NCBI GenBank assembly: GCA_017301995.1
Contig: JAFLEH010000005.1
Coordinates: forward strand, 214,189-278,188
Direction of reading: 5' to 3'
DNA length: 64,000 nt
Origin: Verrucomicrobiota bacterium
Lineage (GTDB): Bacteria > Verrucomicrobiota > Verrucomicrobiia > Verrucomicrobiales > Akkermansiaceae
Below, one piece after another: positions 19,894-29,757 of the stretch. The position numbers and the translations under genes are program-made. Position 1 is the stretch's first letter, and every line of letters begins with the position of its first letter. Under the pieces are notes generated by a model. That model saw nothing but the letters and a program-made list of their open reading frames with translations. It was not told the origin of the DNA and did not search any database.

Positions 19894-21600
19894 ATGATGC
19901 GTGCGCTTTGGATCATTGGATGGCTTGTGCTGGCGGTTTCCGCGTACGGACAGACGGCCGTGAAGCCCCCTCAGAAGGCGGCCAACGGGCAAACGGTGCC
20001 TGCCGCGGAAGCGCAGGAAAATCCGGACGCGAGGAAACTGGGTAGCCTGAAATCCCTAGTCGAATCCCTAACGGGAGCACTGGCGGAAGTGGACAAACTC
20101 CGGGCCGAACTCAAACAAACGACGTCCGAGGAGCGCAAAACCGAGATCAACGCCCGGATCGAGACCGAGCGCTCCCGCGTCCGCGATCTGCGGGGGAATT
20201 TCCAGGAAGTCGTGGGGGGCGCGGAGGCCGCGCAGTATGATGAGGTGACCGAGCGCGGAAAGGAGTCCACGATTCAGGAGGAACTTCAGGAGTTGGTTAG
20301 ACCGATCCTGGGAGAGTTGCGCGGCGCGACCGCGCGCCCGCGCGAGATGGAGGAACTCCGCCGCGGGTTGGAAAACTGGCAGGGACGGTTGGAGAAGTCG
20401 TCGGTGGTGGTCGAGCGGATCGACGAATGGCTGAAGAAGGCGGAGGATCCGAAGGTTAGGGAGGAGTTGAAGGAGGCCAAACGCATTTGGGACGGTAGGC
20501 GGGGTGATGCCAAGGGGCAGGTGGAGGCTCTAACCGTCCGAATCGCCGAACGCGAGCGGCTCACGCCGTCGCTTTGGGAGACGGTTTCCCGCATGTTCAT
20601 CGGTTTCTGGCGGAGCAGGGGGCTGAACCTGCTGATCGCCCTGATCGTGGCCTTGGCGGGATTCGTGCTGGTGCGCAAGAGCTATCAATGGCTGTGGCGG
20701 GTGGGTCCGCTGAAGCGCCGCAGCCGCGCGACGCTGATGGGGCGCCTGGCCGATGTGACGGCGGTGGCGGCAGCCTTTCTGGTGGCGATCTGTGGGGTGT
20801 TGCTGGTGTTCTACGTGCGCGGCGACTGGCTGCTGCTAACCGTCGCGGCGATTCTGTTGTTGGGTGCCGCGTGGGGTGGCAAGGCCGCGCTGCCGCCGTA
20901 TTTCGACCAGATCCGGCTGATCCTCAACCTCGGGGCTGTCCGCGAAGGGGAACGGGTGGTCTATCAGGGAATCCCGTGGAAGGTGAAATCGCTCGGGGTG
21001 TTCTCCACCTTCTCCAATCCGGCGTTGGCGGGCGGTGAGCTGCGCCTGCCGGTGCGCGAGGTGCTGCCGATGATCTCCCGCGAGTCGGAGGCCAAGGAAC
21101 CGTGGTTTCCAACCGACGAAAACGACTGGGTTATCATGTCCGACGGAACCTATGGCAAGGTGATCAGCCAAACACCCGAGCGCGTGGTGGTTCTCAAGCT
21201 GGGAGGCAGCCTGAAAACCTATCCGACCGCTTCGTTTCTCGACGAGCGTCCGGAGAATCTATCAACAGGATTCCGGGTCTCGTCGGTTTTCGGAATCGAC
21301 TACGCCCATTTGCCGATCGCCACGGATGAGGTGATCGGGATTTTCACCAAAGCGTTGACCGCCGCGGTGATCGGCGAGTTCGGCCGCGATCTGGTACGTT
21401 CGGTGCAGGTGGAATTCGCCAAGGCGGGTTCATCGTCCCTCGACTATCTGGTCCAGGTCGATTGTGCCGGCGGCTTGGCCTCGCGGCTGCGCCAGATCGA
21501 ACGGATGATCCAGCGGGTATGCACCGACGTTTGCGTCGCCCAAGACTGGACGATTCCGTTCCCGCAGATCACCGTGCATCGCGGAGAGGCAGTCATCTAA
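19894..21600 (+). CDS. MscS-like mechanosensitive channel family protein
   Basis: 568 residues from ATG 19894, chosen because MMRALWIIGWLVLAVSAYGQ is a good signal peptide. Residues 40-215 are a charged, probably coiled-coil periplasmic region. Three hydrophobic segments follow (about 240-259, 285-307, 312-330; the last, LLLTVAAILLLGAAWGG, corresponds to the pore region). The C-terminal part resembles the MscS cytosolic beta and alpha/beta domains (VVYQGIPWKVKSLGVFSTF, then SVFGIDYAHLPIATDEV). Such channels open under membrane tension to release solutes on hypo-osmotic shock; here similarity is moderate and the ion-channel role is inferred. It starts 69 bases after the PEP-CTERM gene and converges with the SDR gene (13 bases between stops). 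Confidence 0.75.
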   Translation: MMRALWIIGWLVLAVSAYGQTAVKPPQKAANGQTVPAAEAQENPDARKLGSLKSLVESLTGALAEVDKLRAELKQTTSEERKTEINARIETERSRVRDLRGNFQEVVGGAEAAQYDEVTERGKESTIQEELQELVRPILGELRGATARPREMEELRRGLENWQGRLEKSSVVVERIDEWLKKAEDPKVREELKEAKRIWDGRRGDAKGQVEALTVRIAERERLTPSLWETVSRMFIGFWRSRGLNLLIALIVALAGFVLVRKSYQWLWRVGPLKRRSRATLMGRLADVTAVAAAFLVAICGVLLVFYVRGDWLLLTVAAILLLGAAWGGKAALPPYFDQIRLILNLGAVREGERVVYQGIPWKVKSLGVFSTFSNPALAGGELRLPVREVLPMISRESEAKEPWFPTDENDWVIMSDGTYGKVISQTPERVVVLKLGGSLKTYPTASFLDERPENLSTGFRVSSVFGIDYAHLPIATDEVIGIFTKALTAAVIGEFGRDLVRSVQVEFAKAGSSSLDYLVQVDCAGGLASRLRQIERMIQRVCTDVCVAQDWTIPFPQITVHRGEAVI

Positions 21601-21613
21601 CCGCGGGCTCCGA

Positions 21614-22402
21614 TCAGATCGTCATCGCGTTGAAGCCGCCGTCCACGACGAGTTCGATACCGGTGATGAAGGATCCGGCTTTGGCCGAGGCCAGCAGGAG
21701 GGTGGCGCCGATGAGTTCGTGGGCGTCGCCGAATCTGGAGGCCGGGGTTTGGCGGAGAATGTCGAGGACGCGGGACTCGTCGAGCACCTTGCGGTTTTGC
21801 TCGGCGGGGAAGAAGCCGGGGACCAGCGTGTTGACCCGGATGTCCTTGTCCGCCCACTCGCGGGCCAGATTTCGGCTGAGGTTGTGGACCGCCGCCTTGG
21901 AGGCGGAGTAGGTGAACACGCGCGAAAGCGGCGAGAGCCCGGAAATCGAGCCCAGATTGATGATCGAGGCCGGGTGGGCGGCATCAATGAAATATTCGCC
22001 GAACACCTGGCAGGCGCGGAATACGGCGGATAGATTGGTGTCGATGATCCGCTTGAACTCGTCCTCCGTCACATCGAGAAACGGGGTGGGGGAGTTCACC
22101 CCGGCGCCGTTGATGAGGATGTCTACCTTGCCCGAGCGGTCGAGCACGGTATCGAGCATGCTCTGGAGCGATTCGCGGGAGGTCACGTCCACCGGGACGA
22201 AGTAGCCCTTGCCGCCGTGGGATGCGATTTCCGCGAGGCGTTTTTCGGCCTTTTCCGGGATGCGTCCTCCGAGGACCACCTCGGCGCCGGCGCGTGCCAG
22301 GCCCACGGCCATGGTGCCACAGAGTTCGCCGGTGCCACCGATGACGACGGCGGTTTTGCCTGAGAGATCGAAGAGTTCCTTGAGAAAAGAAGCGGTTTGC
22401 AT
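21614..22402 (-). CDS. Short-chain dehydrogenase/reductase (SDR), FabG-like
   Basis: 262 residues. The Rossmann cofactor loop is GGTGELCG near residue 22; the active-site set is Ser in NLGSISGLS, and Tyr/Lys in [11 protein letters not shown] (YxxxK). NxxG reads INGAGVN. The C-terminus [15 protein letters not shown] is typical of classical SDRs. Similarity to sugar-acid (fructuronate/mannonate-type) reductases of this family is plausible but the substrate cannot be read from the sequence. The start at 22402 gives [20 protein letters not shown]; upstream in-frame ATGs reach into non-conserved sequence. Confidence 0.88.
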   Translation of the reverse strand: MQTASFLKELFDLSGKTAVVIGGTGELCGTMAVGLARAGAEVVLGGRIPEKAEKRLAEIASHGGKGYFVPVDVTSRESLQSMLDTVLDRSGKVDILINGAGVNSPTPFLDVTEDEFKRIIDTNLSAVFRACQVFGEYFIDAAHPASIINLGSISGLSPLSRVFTYSASKAAVHNLSRNLAREWADKDIRVNTLVPGFFPAEQNRKVLDESRVLDILRQTPASRFGDAHELIGATLLLASAKAGSFITGIELVVDGGFNAMTI

Positions 22403-22555
22403 GGGGCCGCGAGTGTGCCGGATTGGCGGGCGCTGCCAAGCGCGAATTTGGGGCGATTTCGGGAAATGTTCGTCACCCAACCGGCGGCCGATTGATTTCT
22501 CCGGAAAATCCGCTTGCATAGCGGGCGGGATGCGGCGCATCCTCCCGGCACCCAA

Positions 22556-22635
22556 GGCGGCTTGGCGGAATTGGTAGACGCGCTCGACTCAAAATCGAGT
22601 TCTTACGAGTGTGGGTTCGAGTCCCACAGCCGCTA
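22556..22635 (+). tRNA. tRNA-Leu (CAA)
   Basis: Class II cloverleaf: acceptor GGCGGCT paired with AGCCGCT (G-T at 1-72), D-loop with GG, anticodon stem CTCGA/TCGAG with loop CTCAAAA (anticodon CAA), long variable arm, T-loop TTCGAGT, discriminator A. CCA is not encoded (CTT follows). A normal chromosomal tRNA that serves as a contrast to the array at 49.8-51.4 kb. Confidence 0.96.
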
Positions 22636-22682
22636 CTTTTTTCCTGAGTCCGGGTCTCCGGGGGATCGTTTCACCGCCAGCC

Positions 22683-23501
22683 ATGCCAGCGCCCCGCACC
22701 ATCGGTATCATCGCCGGAAACGGAGTCTATCCGGAGACGTTTGTCGCCGCGGCACGGTCGCGCGCGCCGGAAGCCCGTCTGGTCATGGCCGCCTTCGAAA
22801 ACGAAACGAAACCGGAGAACGCCGCCAAAGTGGACGCGTCCGCGTGGTTCCGGGTCGGACAGTTGGGGAAAATGATCAAATTTTTCCGGTCGGAAAAGGC
22901 CACCGAGGCCGTCATGGTCGGCCAAATCGCCCCGAAAAACCTGTTTGATCTCCGGCCCGATCTGCGCACGCTGATGCTTCTGGCGCGGCTGCCGGAGCGA
23001 AACGCGGAGACCCTGTTTGGCGGAATCGCCGATGAACTGGCGAAGGACGGCATCACCCTGCTCCCAGCGACCACATTCCTGGAGGATCATCTTCCGGGCC
23101 CCGGCCATGTCTGTGGTCCGGCACTTGGCAAACGCCAGCTTGCCGACGCGGACTTTGGGTTCCGCATCGCCAAATCGACCAGCGCGCTGGACATCGGGCA
23201 AACGGTGGTGGTGCGTCATGGCACCGTGCTGGCGGTGGAGGCGTTCGAGGGCACCAACGCCTGCATCCGGCGCGGCGGCGAACTCGGCAGGGGCAAGGAC
23301 GTGTTGCTGGTGAAGGTCTCCAAGCCCAATCAGGATTTCCGCTTCGATGTCCCGGTCATTGGCTGCCAGACCATCGAAACCTGCGCCGAGGCCGGGATAT
23401 CCGGCATCGCCATCGAGGCCGGTCGTACGCTGCTGCTGGAAAAGGAAGCCGTCGCCCAACTTTGCATTAGACACAAAATCGGAATCCACGCGGTTTCCTG
23501 A
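22683..23501 (+). CDS. lpxI: UDP-2,3-diacylglucosamine pyrophosphatase LpxI
   Basis: 272 residues, the usual length of the LpxI (DUF1009) family, which hydrolyses UDP-2,3-diacylglucosamine to lipid X in lipid A synthesis. Recognisable blocks: TIGIIAGNGVYPETF at the N-terminus, VMVGQIAPKNLFDLRPD, the central LPGPGHVCGPAL, and the catalytic-domain blocks HGTVLAVEAFEGTNACIRR and KVSKPNQDFRFDVPVIG. The ATG at 22683 fits the family N-terminus; the frame upstream runs into the tRNA-Leu gene. Presence of LpxI implies a lipid A-containing outer membrane. It is transcribed towards the arabinose operon, with a shared terminator between them. Confidence 0.93.
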   Translation: MPAPRTIGIIAGNGVYPETFVAAARSRAPEARLVMAAFENETKPENAAKVDASAWFRVGQLGKMIKFFRSEKATEAVMVGQIAPKNLFDLRPDLRTLMLLARLPERNAETLFGGIADELAKDGITLLPATTFLEDHLPGPGHVCGPALGKRQLADADFGFRIAKSTSALDIGQTVVVRHGTVLAVEAFEGTNACIRRGGELGRGKDVLLVKVSKPNQDFRFDVPVIGCQTIETCAEAGISGIAIEAGRTLLLEKEAVAQLCIRHKIGIHAVS

Positions 23502-23572
23502 AAGCCTGACTGAAGGGCATGCGAAGGGCGGGAACCGCACGCAGAGCGACCCTCGGAAGTTGGCGGACACAT

Positions 23573-23609
23573 GAAAAACGCCGCCACAGGTGTTTCCACG
23601 CTGTGGCGG
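23573..23609 (-). terminator. Rho-independent terminator of the arabinose operon
   Basis: On the minus strand the sequence folds as CCGCCACAG / CTGTGGCGG (9-bp stem, 11-base loop; plus positions 23601-23609 and 23581-23589) followed by CGTTTTTC. It lies 31 bases after the symporter stop and so ends the ara operon. The same stem may also stop lpxI transcripts. Confidence 0.75.
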
Positions 23610-23639
23610 TGGTTGGATGGTTGGCTTGCGGGGCTGGTG

Positions 23640-25532
23640 TCAGCCGAGCCAGAAGCTGAAGTAGAGGTACATGCCGCCGACGAGCAGGAGGATGAGTCCG
23701 GCCATCAGCTTGTTGCCTAGGTCCCAACTGCCTTTGATTTCGTCGCCGGCGAGGTGGTGGATGGATCCGTAGGTGAGGCCGCGGGTCTTTTCCTCGGATG
23801 GAGCAGGGGTCATCAGCGAGAACACGATCATCACGATGACGCTGATGAGCATGAGCACGCCGGTGGCATAGAGGAAGTTGAAGTCGCCGATGGCCGCGAG
23901 GAATGCGGGATCGTGGAGTTTGCCCTCGGCCGCACCGTAGAACGACTGGAGGGTCAGCTTGATCATGCCGAGGACGAAACCGATAATCAGTGCGGCGGTG
24001 GCGCCGGCGGAGTTCATGCGCTTCCAGAACAGGCCGAGCAGGAACACGGCGGTGATCGGGGGAGCGAGGTAGCCCTGAACGCTCTGGAGGTATTGATAGA
24101 GACCGCCGTCGGAGATCTGCTTCATCACGGGGATCCAGATGATCCCGCAGCCGACGACCACCACGGTGGCGATGCGGCCGACATTGAGCAGGTGTTTGGG
24201 CGATTGGCCGGGGCGGAGTTTTTCATAGACGTCCACCGTAAAGAGCGCTGCGCTGGAGTTGAACAGCGAGGCGAGCGAACTCATCAGCGCGGCCAGCAGG
24301 CAGGCCACGATCAAACCGCGAACTCCGGCGGGCAGCAGGCGGGTGACGAGCGTCGGGAACACCTGGTCGCCCTGGATGGCGAACGCTTTCACGGTCTTTT
24401 TCACGCCGTTTTCGACGATCTCGGTGTCCTTCAGTTCGCGTTGGATGAAGAAACCTTGTTTGCCACCGGCGTCTTTGGTGTCGTTGAGTTCGCGCAGACG
24501 GGCATTGGCGGCGGCGGTGACTTTGGATTTCTCCTCACCGGAAATCGTGGTCTCATATTGCGCGGCGAGCTGCGGATCGGAGGCGCCGCGGTTGAATTTT
24601 TTATCGAGCGTCCAACCGATCATGCCGGGGATGAGGAAGATTAGCACCGGCCACACCTTGAGCAGACCTCCGAAGAGCGCGCCGCGGCGGGCGGTGGCAA
24701 GATCCTTGGCGGCTAGCGTGCGCTGCACGATGTATTGGTCGGTACACCAATACCAAATGCCGATGATCGGCGAGGCGATCAGCACGCCGAGCCACGGAAA
24801 TCCGGGGTCGGAAAGCGGCCGCCAGAGGGCGAAGTTCTCCGCGTTGGACTTGCAGGTCGTAACCATCTCGCCCCAACCGGCAACCACGCCGGCATCGCCG
24901 CCTAACCGGCCGAGGCCGATCGCGGTAATGACGAATGAACCGAACAGGATGATGAGCGCCTGCGGGGTGGAAGTGGCCATGATGGCGCGCATGCCGCCGA
25001 AAACCGTGTATAGGCCGGTGATGATAACGGTGGTGAAAGCACCAATCCAGAACGCGTCGAGGTGCAGGCCTCCGAGGTTCATGTTGACTTCGGGCAACAG
25101 CGCCTGGAACACGATGGCGCCGGCGTAAACCGTCACGCTGACCTTGGTGAAAACATAGGCGACCAACGAAACCAGTGAGAGCACCCAGCGGGTGAGGGCG
25201 CTGAAGCGCTTTTCGAGGAATTGCGGGATCGTTTCGACGCCGGACTTGTAATAGAACGGCACGAACAGTCCGGCGAGCATGATGAGGACCCAAGCGTGGA
25301 GTTCCCAATGCGCCATGGCCATCCCGGTGGCGGCGCCTTGGCCGGCCAGGCCTACGATGTGCTCGGAGCCGATGTTGGAGGTGAAGATGGAGGCGCCGAT
25401 GGTGATCCAGCCGGCGTTTCGGCCGGCAAGGAAAAAGTCGGTGGTGTCCTTCTGCTGGCGGCCATACCACCAGGCGACGAAGCCAATGAGCCCGAAATAG
25501 AGGGCGATTACAATCCAGTCGGCGAGTTGCAT
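23640..25532 (-). CDS. Sodium:solute symporter (SSS family), probable arabinose/sugar importer
   Basis: 630 residues with about 14 hydrophobic segments. Family blocks include TTDFFLAGRNAGWITIGASI near residue 30 and SNIGSEHIVGLAGQG (SSS signature region, core helix 1 with the sodium-site residues), and PITAVFLLGLFWKRMNSAGA near residue 500, typical of SGLT-like sugar symporters. It couples sodium entry to solute uptake at the inner membrane. A hydrophilic insert (roughly residues 310-395, EEKSKVTAAANARLREL) is unusual. As last gene of the araB-araA-araD run on the minus strand, its likely cargo is L-arabinose or an arabinoside; this is inferred from context. Confidence 0.9.
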   Translation of the reverse strand: MQLADWIVIALYFGLIGFVAWWYGRQQKDTTDFFLAGRNAGWITIGASIFTSNIGSEHIVGLAGQGAATGMAMAHWELHAWVLIMLAGLFVPFYYKSGVETIPQFLEKRFSALTRWVLSLVSLVAYVFTKVSVTVYAGAIVFQALLPEVNMNLGGLHLDAFWIGAFTTVIITGLYTVFGGMRAIMATSTPQALIILFGSFVITAIGLGRLGGDAGVVAGWGEMVTTCKSNAENFALWRPLSDPGFPWLGVLIASPIIGIWYWCTDQYIVQRTLAAKDLATARRGALFGGLLKVWPVLIFLIPGMIGWTLDKKFNRGASDPQLAAQYETTISGEEKSKVTAAANARLRELNDTKDAGGKQGFFIQRELKDTEIVENGVKKTVKAFAIQGDQVFPTLVTRLLPAGVRGLIVACLLAALMSSLASLFNSSAALFTVDVYEKLRPGQSPKHLLNVGRIATVVVVGCGIIWIPVMKQISDGGLYQYLQSVQGYLAPPITAVFLLGLFWKRMNSAGATAALIIGFVLGMIKLTLQSFYGAAEGKLHDPAFLAAIGDFNFLYATGVLMLISVIVMIVFSLMTPAPSEEKTRGLTYGSIHHLAGDEIKGSWDLGNKLMAGLILLLVGGMYLYFSFWLG

Positions 25533-25580
25533 ATTGTTGTGTTGGTGCGGGTTTTGCGGGGTTGTTCGGTTAGATCGGGG

Positions 25581-26273
25581 TCAGGCTTGGCCGTAGTAGG
25601 CTTTGGGTCCGTGTTTGCGGGTGAAATGTTTGTTGAGGAGGTGCGCGGGTGCGGGGATGGCGTTGGGGTTGATGGAGAGGGTTCTGATGGCCATGTCCGC
25701 GACGATTTCGAGTGCCTGGGCGGTTTCCACCGCTTTGGCGGCGGACGGTCCCCACGCGAACGGCCCATGGTTTCGGACAAGGACGGCGGGGATGTCAAGC
25801 GGAACCATCCCGGCAAAGCGCTCGACGATCACCTTGCCGGTTTCCCATTCGTAATCGCCGGCCACTTCCTCCGGCGTCATGCCGCGGGTGACGGGCACCG
25901 CGCCGTTGAAGTAGTCGCAGTGGGTGGTGCCGAGGCAGGGCAGGTCGCATCCCGCTTGTGCGAAGGCCACCGCCGCGCGCGAGTGGGTGTGAACCACCGA
26001 GCGGATGCCGGGAAAATGCAGATAAAGATGGCGGTGCGTGGGTGTGTCCGACGACGGACGCAGTGTGCCTTCGATGATATTGCCATCGAAATCGAGCACC
26101 ACCATGTCATCCGCGGTGAGTTTGTCGTAATCCACGCCGCTTGGTTTGATGGTGAAAACCCGCCGCTTGGGATCGGCCACGGAAACATTGCCGAATGTCA
26201 GGTCAACGAGACCGGTCTTCGGCAGCGCCAGGTTGGCGGCGAGGCATTCTTCACGGATGGATCGATAACTCAT
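25581..26273 (-). CDS. araD: L-ribulose-5-phosphate 4-epimerase
   Basis: 230 residues, normal length. It converts L-ribulose 5-phosphate to D-xylulose 5-phosphate, the last step of the arabinose isomerase pathway. Class II aldolase-type zinc site: VHTHSRAAVAFAQAG (two histidines) and the later RNHGPFAWG; the N-terminus LVDLTFGNVSVADP and IKPSGVDYDKLTADDMVV form the phosphate-binding and substrate region. The start at 26273 gives MSYRSIREECLAANLALP, the typical N-terminus; in-frame upstream codons are in the dispersed repeat. Confidence 0.95.
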   Translation of the reverse strand: MSYRSIREECLAANLALPKTGLVDLTFGNVSVADPKRRVFTIKPSGVDYDKLTADDMVVLDFDGNIIEGTLRPSSDTPTHRHLYLHFPGIRSVVHTHSRAAVAFAQAGCDLPCLGTTHCDYFNGAVPVTRGMTPEEVAGDYEWETGKVIVERFAGMVPLDIPAVLVRNHGPFAWGPSAAKAVETAQALEIVADMAIRTLSINPNAIPAPAHLLNKHFTRKHGPKAYYGQA

Positions 26274-26277
26274 GGAT

Positions 26278-26385
26278 TGAGACAGAAGACGTTGAGACAG
26301 AAGACAGAAGACTGGAAATGCGGATTGATTGGCGATACCCGGGAGCGAAGCATCTTCCCAATAACTAATAACCAATAACTAATTA
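26278..26385 (-). repeat. Dispersed intergenic repeat, copy A
   Basis: The araA-araD gap contains repeated GACAGAAGAC units followed by ATGCGGATTGATTGGC, GCATCTTCC and then CCAATAACTAATAACC-type units. The same order of elements recurs inside the tRNA array (minus strand, near 50,905-51,006). The gap holds no gene. The repeat is unrelated to arabinose metabolism by position elsewhere. Confidence 0.65.
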
Positions 26386-26391
26386 TCGGCG

Positions 26392-27912
26392 TTAGCCCCC
26401 AATCCCCTGCGCGAGATGATAGTAGAGATCATTCTGGCGGAGTTCGTTCTTGTAGGAGCGGAGCGAGGTTGCCTTGTCGATCACGGAGAGTTCGATCTTC
26501 GCCATTTCCGCGAGGTCTTCGAGGTGTTCGGTGGTTAGCGCGTAGGACAGCACCGTGTGATGCGCGCCGCCGGCGTAGATCCATGCGGCGGTGGCCGTTT
26601 TCAGATCGGGGAGGGGTTTCCAAAGCACGCGGGCCACCGGGAGCTTGGGCAGTTTGTTTTTCGGGGCCACGCATTCCACCTCGTTGACGAGGAAACGGTG
26701 GCGGCTGCCGAGGTCGATGATCGAGCCGTTGACCGCCATGCCCGGACCGCAGTCGAACACCATGCGGCAGGGATCCTCCTTGCCGCCGATGCCGAGCGGA
26801 TGGATCTCGATCTTCGGAACCTCGCAGGCGATCGACGGGCAGATTTCCAACATGTGCGCGCCGAGAATGAGCGGATTCTTCGGGTCGAGATGATAGGTGT
26901 AGTCCTCCATGAAAGTGGTGCCGCCCTTGAGGCCGTCGGCCATGACTTTCATGATGCGGACCAGCGCGGCGGTCTTCCAATCGCCTTCGCCGGCGAAACC
27001 GTAGCCGTCCTCCATCAGGCGCTGCACGGCGAGACCGGGCAGTTGTTTCATGCCGTGGAGATCCTCGAAGGTGGTGGTGAACGCGGTAAATCCGCCTTCT
27101 TCCAACAAGGCCCGCAGGCCGAGTTCGATGGCCGCCGAATCGCGCAGCGACTCATGCCGCGCGCCGCCTTTTTTCAGTTCCGGAGCCACGCGGTATTTCT
27201 CCTCGTAAAGCGTGCAGAGCTTGTCGATTTTCGCTTTCGGCTGGGCGTTGATCTTCGCCACCAGATCGCCGATGCCGAAGGTGTTCACTTCCCATCCGAA
27301 TCGGATCTGCGCGGAAACCTTGTCGCCTTCGGTGACCGCCACATGGCGCATGTTGTCGCCGATGCGGGCGACCTTGAGGGTGCGCGAGCAGTTCCATCCG
27401 CGGGCGGCGCGTGCCCATGCGGCGAGGCGCTCGTGGACTTCCGGGTCCTGCCAGTGCCCCACCACCACCTTGCGCGGCAGGCGCAGGCGCGCGCCGATGT
27501 GGCCGAACTCGCGGCCGCCGTGCGCGGTCTGGTTGAGGTTCATGAAATCCATGTCGATCTCGCCCCACGGAATGTCGCGGTTGAACTGCGTGTGCAGGTC
27601 TGCCAACGGCTTGCGGAGCACCTGCAGGCCGTCGATCCACATCTTGGCGGGGGAAAATGTGTGCATCCAGGCGATGATGCCGATGCAGTTGGGTGCGGAG
27701 TTCGCCTCGATGGCGCACTGGCTGATTTCGGCCGACGATTTAAGGACCGGCTTGAAGACGATCTTGTGCGGCAGCGTGCCGGCGGCGTTGAGCGCCTTGA
27801 CCACGGCTTTCGAATGCTTGTCCACCTGTTCGAGGGCGGCTGGACCATACAAATGCTGCGATCCGGTGACGAACCAGATTTCGAGGTTTTTGAATTTGTT
27901 GATGTCGGACAT
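26392..27912 (-). CDS. araA: L-arabinose isomerase
   Basis: 506 residues, normal length. It isomerises L-arabinose to L-ribulose using a divalent metal. Conserved blocks: [17 protein letters not shown] at the N-terminus, [16 protein letters not shown], the glutamate-bearing [13 protein letters not shown] and [11 protein letters not shown], and the histidines in [13 protein letters not shown] and [12 protein letters not shown]. It sits between araD and araB with intergenic gaps of 118 and 73 bases that both contain versions of the GACAGAAGAC repeat, so the operon is not as tightly packed as in enterobacteria. Confidence 0.97.
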   Translation of the reverse strand: MSDINKFKNLEIWFVTGSQHLYGPAALEQVDKHSKAVVKALNAAGTLPHKIVFKPVLKSSAEISQCAIEANSAPNCIGIIAWMHTFSPAKMWIDGLQVLRKPLADLHTQFNRDIPWGEIDMDFMNLNQTAHGGREFGHIGARLRLPRKVVVGHWQDPEVHERLAAWARAARGWNCSRTLKVARIGDNMRHVAVTEGDKVSAQIRFGWEVNTFGIGDLVAKINAQPKAKIDKLCTLYEEKYRVAPELKKGGARHESLRDSAAIELGLRALLEEGGFTAFTTTFEDLHGMKQLPGLAVQRLMEDGYGFAGEGDWKTAALVRIMKVMADGLKGGTTFMEDYTYHLDPKNPLILGAHMLEICPSIACEVPKIEIHPLGIGGKEDPCRMVFDCGPGMAVNGSIIDLGSRHRFLVNEVECVAPKNKLPKLPVARVLWKPLPDLKTATAAWIYAGGAHHTVLSYALTTEHLEDLAEMAKIELSVIDKATSLRSYKNELRQNDLYYHLAQGIGG

Positions 27913-27929
27913 GGTGCGGATTGATTTTG

Positions 27930-27976
27930 GTTGGTGAATTTCTTCTTTCTGAGTCTTGCAGTCTTGTGTCTGAGGC
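27930..27976 (-). repeat. Degenerate copy of the GACAGAAGAC repeat
   Basis: In the araB-araA gap the minus strand reads CAGACACAAGACTGCAAGAC followed by TCAGAAAGAAG. It resembles the other copies but is more diverged. Position between two co-oriented genes matches copy A. Confidence 0.4.
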
Positions 27977-27985
27977 GCAGCCCCA

Positions 27986-29650
27986 TTAGCGGCATTGGCG
28001 GGCCTTGATGGCGAGGAGGTCTTTCATCACATGCGCGAGGCTGGCGGACGGGGTGACTCCGCCAAAAGCGTCGTGCAGGTCGCGATAGAGCGCGTAGAGT
28101 TCCTGATAGATCGCCTGGTTGGCCGGATCGGGGCGGTAGCTCAGGTCCTTGAGTCCGGTCATCGCGGCTTGTGCGGTTTTAAAATCCGGATGGATGCCGG
28201 CCACCACCGCCGCGCCCACGGCCGAGCCGAGCGCGCAGGACTGGGCGGATCTGGAAACGCGCATTTCGCAGCCGGTCACATCGGCGTAGATCTGCATCAG
28301 CAGCGGGTTCTTTTCCGCGATGCCGCCGGAGCATACGATCCGCTCCACCGGCACGCCGTATTCGCGGATGCGGTCCACGATGGCGCGCGCGCCAAACGCG
28401 GTGGCCTCGATCAGCGCCCGATAGATCTCCGCCTTGGTGGTGTAGAGCGTCTGGCCCAACAGCAGTCCGGTTAGCAACTGGTCAACGAGGATCGTGCGGT
28501 TGCCGTTGTTCCAATCGAGCGCGAGCAGTCCGGTTTGTCCGGGCTTGAGCGCGGCCGCTTCTTCGGTTAGGGCGGCGTGCAGCGAGGCATCGCCCAGCAC
28601 GCCTTCCACGAACCACTTGAAAATGTCGCCCACGGCGGATTGCCCTGCCTCGACTCCGAAATAGCCGGGGAGGATCGCGCCTTTCACAATGCCGCAGATG
28701 CCGGGGATATCGGCCACGGTCTTTTCCGCGGAAACCACCGCGCAGTCGCAGGTGGAGGTGCCGATCACTTTCACCAGCGTGCCCTCGTCCACACCGCAGC
28801 CGATGGCGCCGTAGTGGACATCCATTTCGCCGATGGCGATGGGAATTCCCGCCGGGAGCCCGAGTTTGGCGGCCCATTCCGGGCAGAGATTTCCGGCAAT
28901 GGCGGAGGCGTCGTAGGCCACATCATAAAGGCGGTCGCGCAACGCGGCGAGCTTGGGATCGAGTGCGGTTAGAAACTCCTTGTCCGGCAGACCGCCCCAG
29001 TCCTCGGCATAAAGCGCCTTGTGACCGGCCATGCACACGCCGCGGCGGATGGCGGTGGGATCGGTGACGCCGGCCAGCACCGCAGGCACGAAATCGGATA
29101 GCTCCACCCACGAGTGGGCGGCATCGAATACCGCAGGATCCACCTTGAGGCAGTGCCAGACCTTCGCCCAGAACCATTCCGACGAATAGGTGCCCCCGAT
29201 TTTCGCCAGATACTGAGGTCGCATCTCGCGGGCGGTTTGGGTGATCGCCGCGGCTTCGGGGATGCTGGTGTGGTCTTTCCAAAGCCAGCATTGGGCGTTC
29301 GGATTGTTGGAAAACGCCGGTTGGTCGGCCAGCGGCCGATTGTTCGCATCCACCGGCAGCGGGCTGGATCCGGTGCCGTCCATGCCGATGCCCACCACTT
29401 GTTGCGGAGAAAACGAAGCGTCCGCCGCGCAAGCCGCCGTGAGCGCCTCCTTGGTGGCGCGTTCGAGGGCATAAAGATAGTCAGCGGGCCGCTGCCGGGC
29501 CAGATGGTGATCGGCGGGATCTAGCAAAATCCCCTGGTGCCCCGAGGGATAATCGACCACCGCGGTGGCGAGTTCGCGTCCCGTTGTGCAATCAACGACC
29601 AAGGCGCGCGCCGAGTTCGTTCCGTAGTCCAGACCAATCGTGTAGGGCAT
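27986..29650 (-). CDS. araB: Ribulokinase
   Basis: 554 residues, normal length. A FGGY-family kinase that phosphorylates L-ribulose with ATP. The first ATPase-fold loop is [17 protein letters not shown]; the substrate region [15 protein letters not shown] and the second ATP loop [13 protein letters not shown] are clear, as is the C-terminal [21 protein letters not shown]. The start at 29650 matches the family N-terminus [11 protein letters not shown]. It is the first gene of the operon and diverges from the LacI-family gene, with 107 bases between the starts. Confidence 0.96.
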   Translation of the reverse strand: MPYTIGLDYGTNSARALVVDCTTGRELATAVVDYPSGHQGILLDPADHHLARQRPADYLYALERATKEALTAACAADASFSPQQVVGIGMDGTGSSPLPVDANNRPLADQPAFSNNPNAQCWLWKDHTSIPEAAAITQTAREMRPQYLAKIGGTYSSEWFWAKVWHCLKVDPAVFDAAHSWVELSDFVPAVLAGVTDPTAIRRGVCMAGHKALYAEDWGGLPDKEFLTALDPKLAALRDRLYDVAYDASAIAGNLCPEWAAKLGLPAGIPIAIGEMDVHYGAIGCGVDEGTLVKVIGTSTCDCAVVSAEKTVADIPGICGIVKGAILPGYFGVEAGQSAVGDIFKWFVEGVLGDASLHAALTEEAAALKPGQTGLLALDWNNGNRTILVDQLLTGLLLGQTLYTTKAEIYRALIEATAFGARAIVDRIREYGVPVERIVCSGGIAEKNPLLMQIYADVTGCEMRVSRSAQSCALGSAVGAAVVAGIHPDFKTAQAAMTGLKDLSYRPDPANQAIYQELYALYRDLHDAFGGVTPSASLAHVMKDLLAIKARQCR

Positions 29651-29654
29651 GACG

Positions 29655-29684
29655 CAGCGAGGAATACCGGGTTTGGACCCGCTG
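29655..29684. promoter_or_regulatory. Candidate operator between araB and the LacI-family gene
   Basis: Nested inverted repeats just upstream of araB: outer CAGCG (29655-29659) with CGCTG (29680-29684), and inner CGGGT-TTGG-ACCCG (29668-29681). LacI-family regulators bind such short palindromes, and the position beside a divergent LacI gene is typical. No spacing or consensus test has been done. Confidence 0.4.
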
Positions 29685-29757
29685 TGGGAAGCCCGACCTC
29701 GTATTACCGTCATCTTTTTTGATCGACAGACCGTCGGACCGGCGTAAACTGGGGCGC

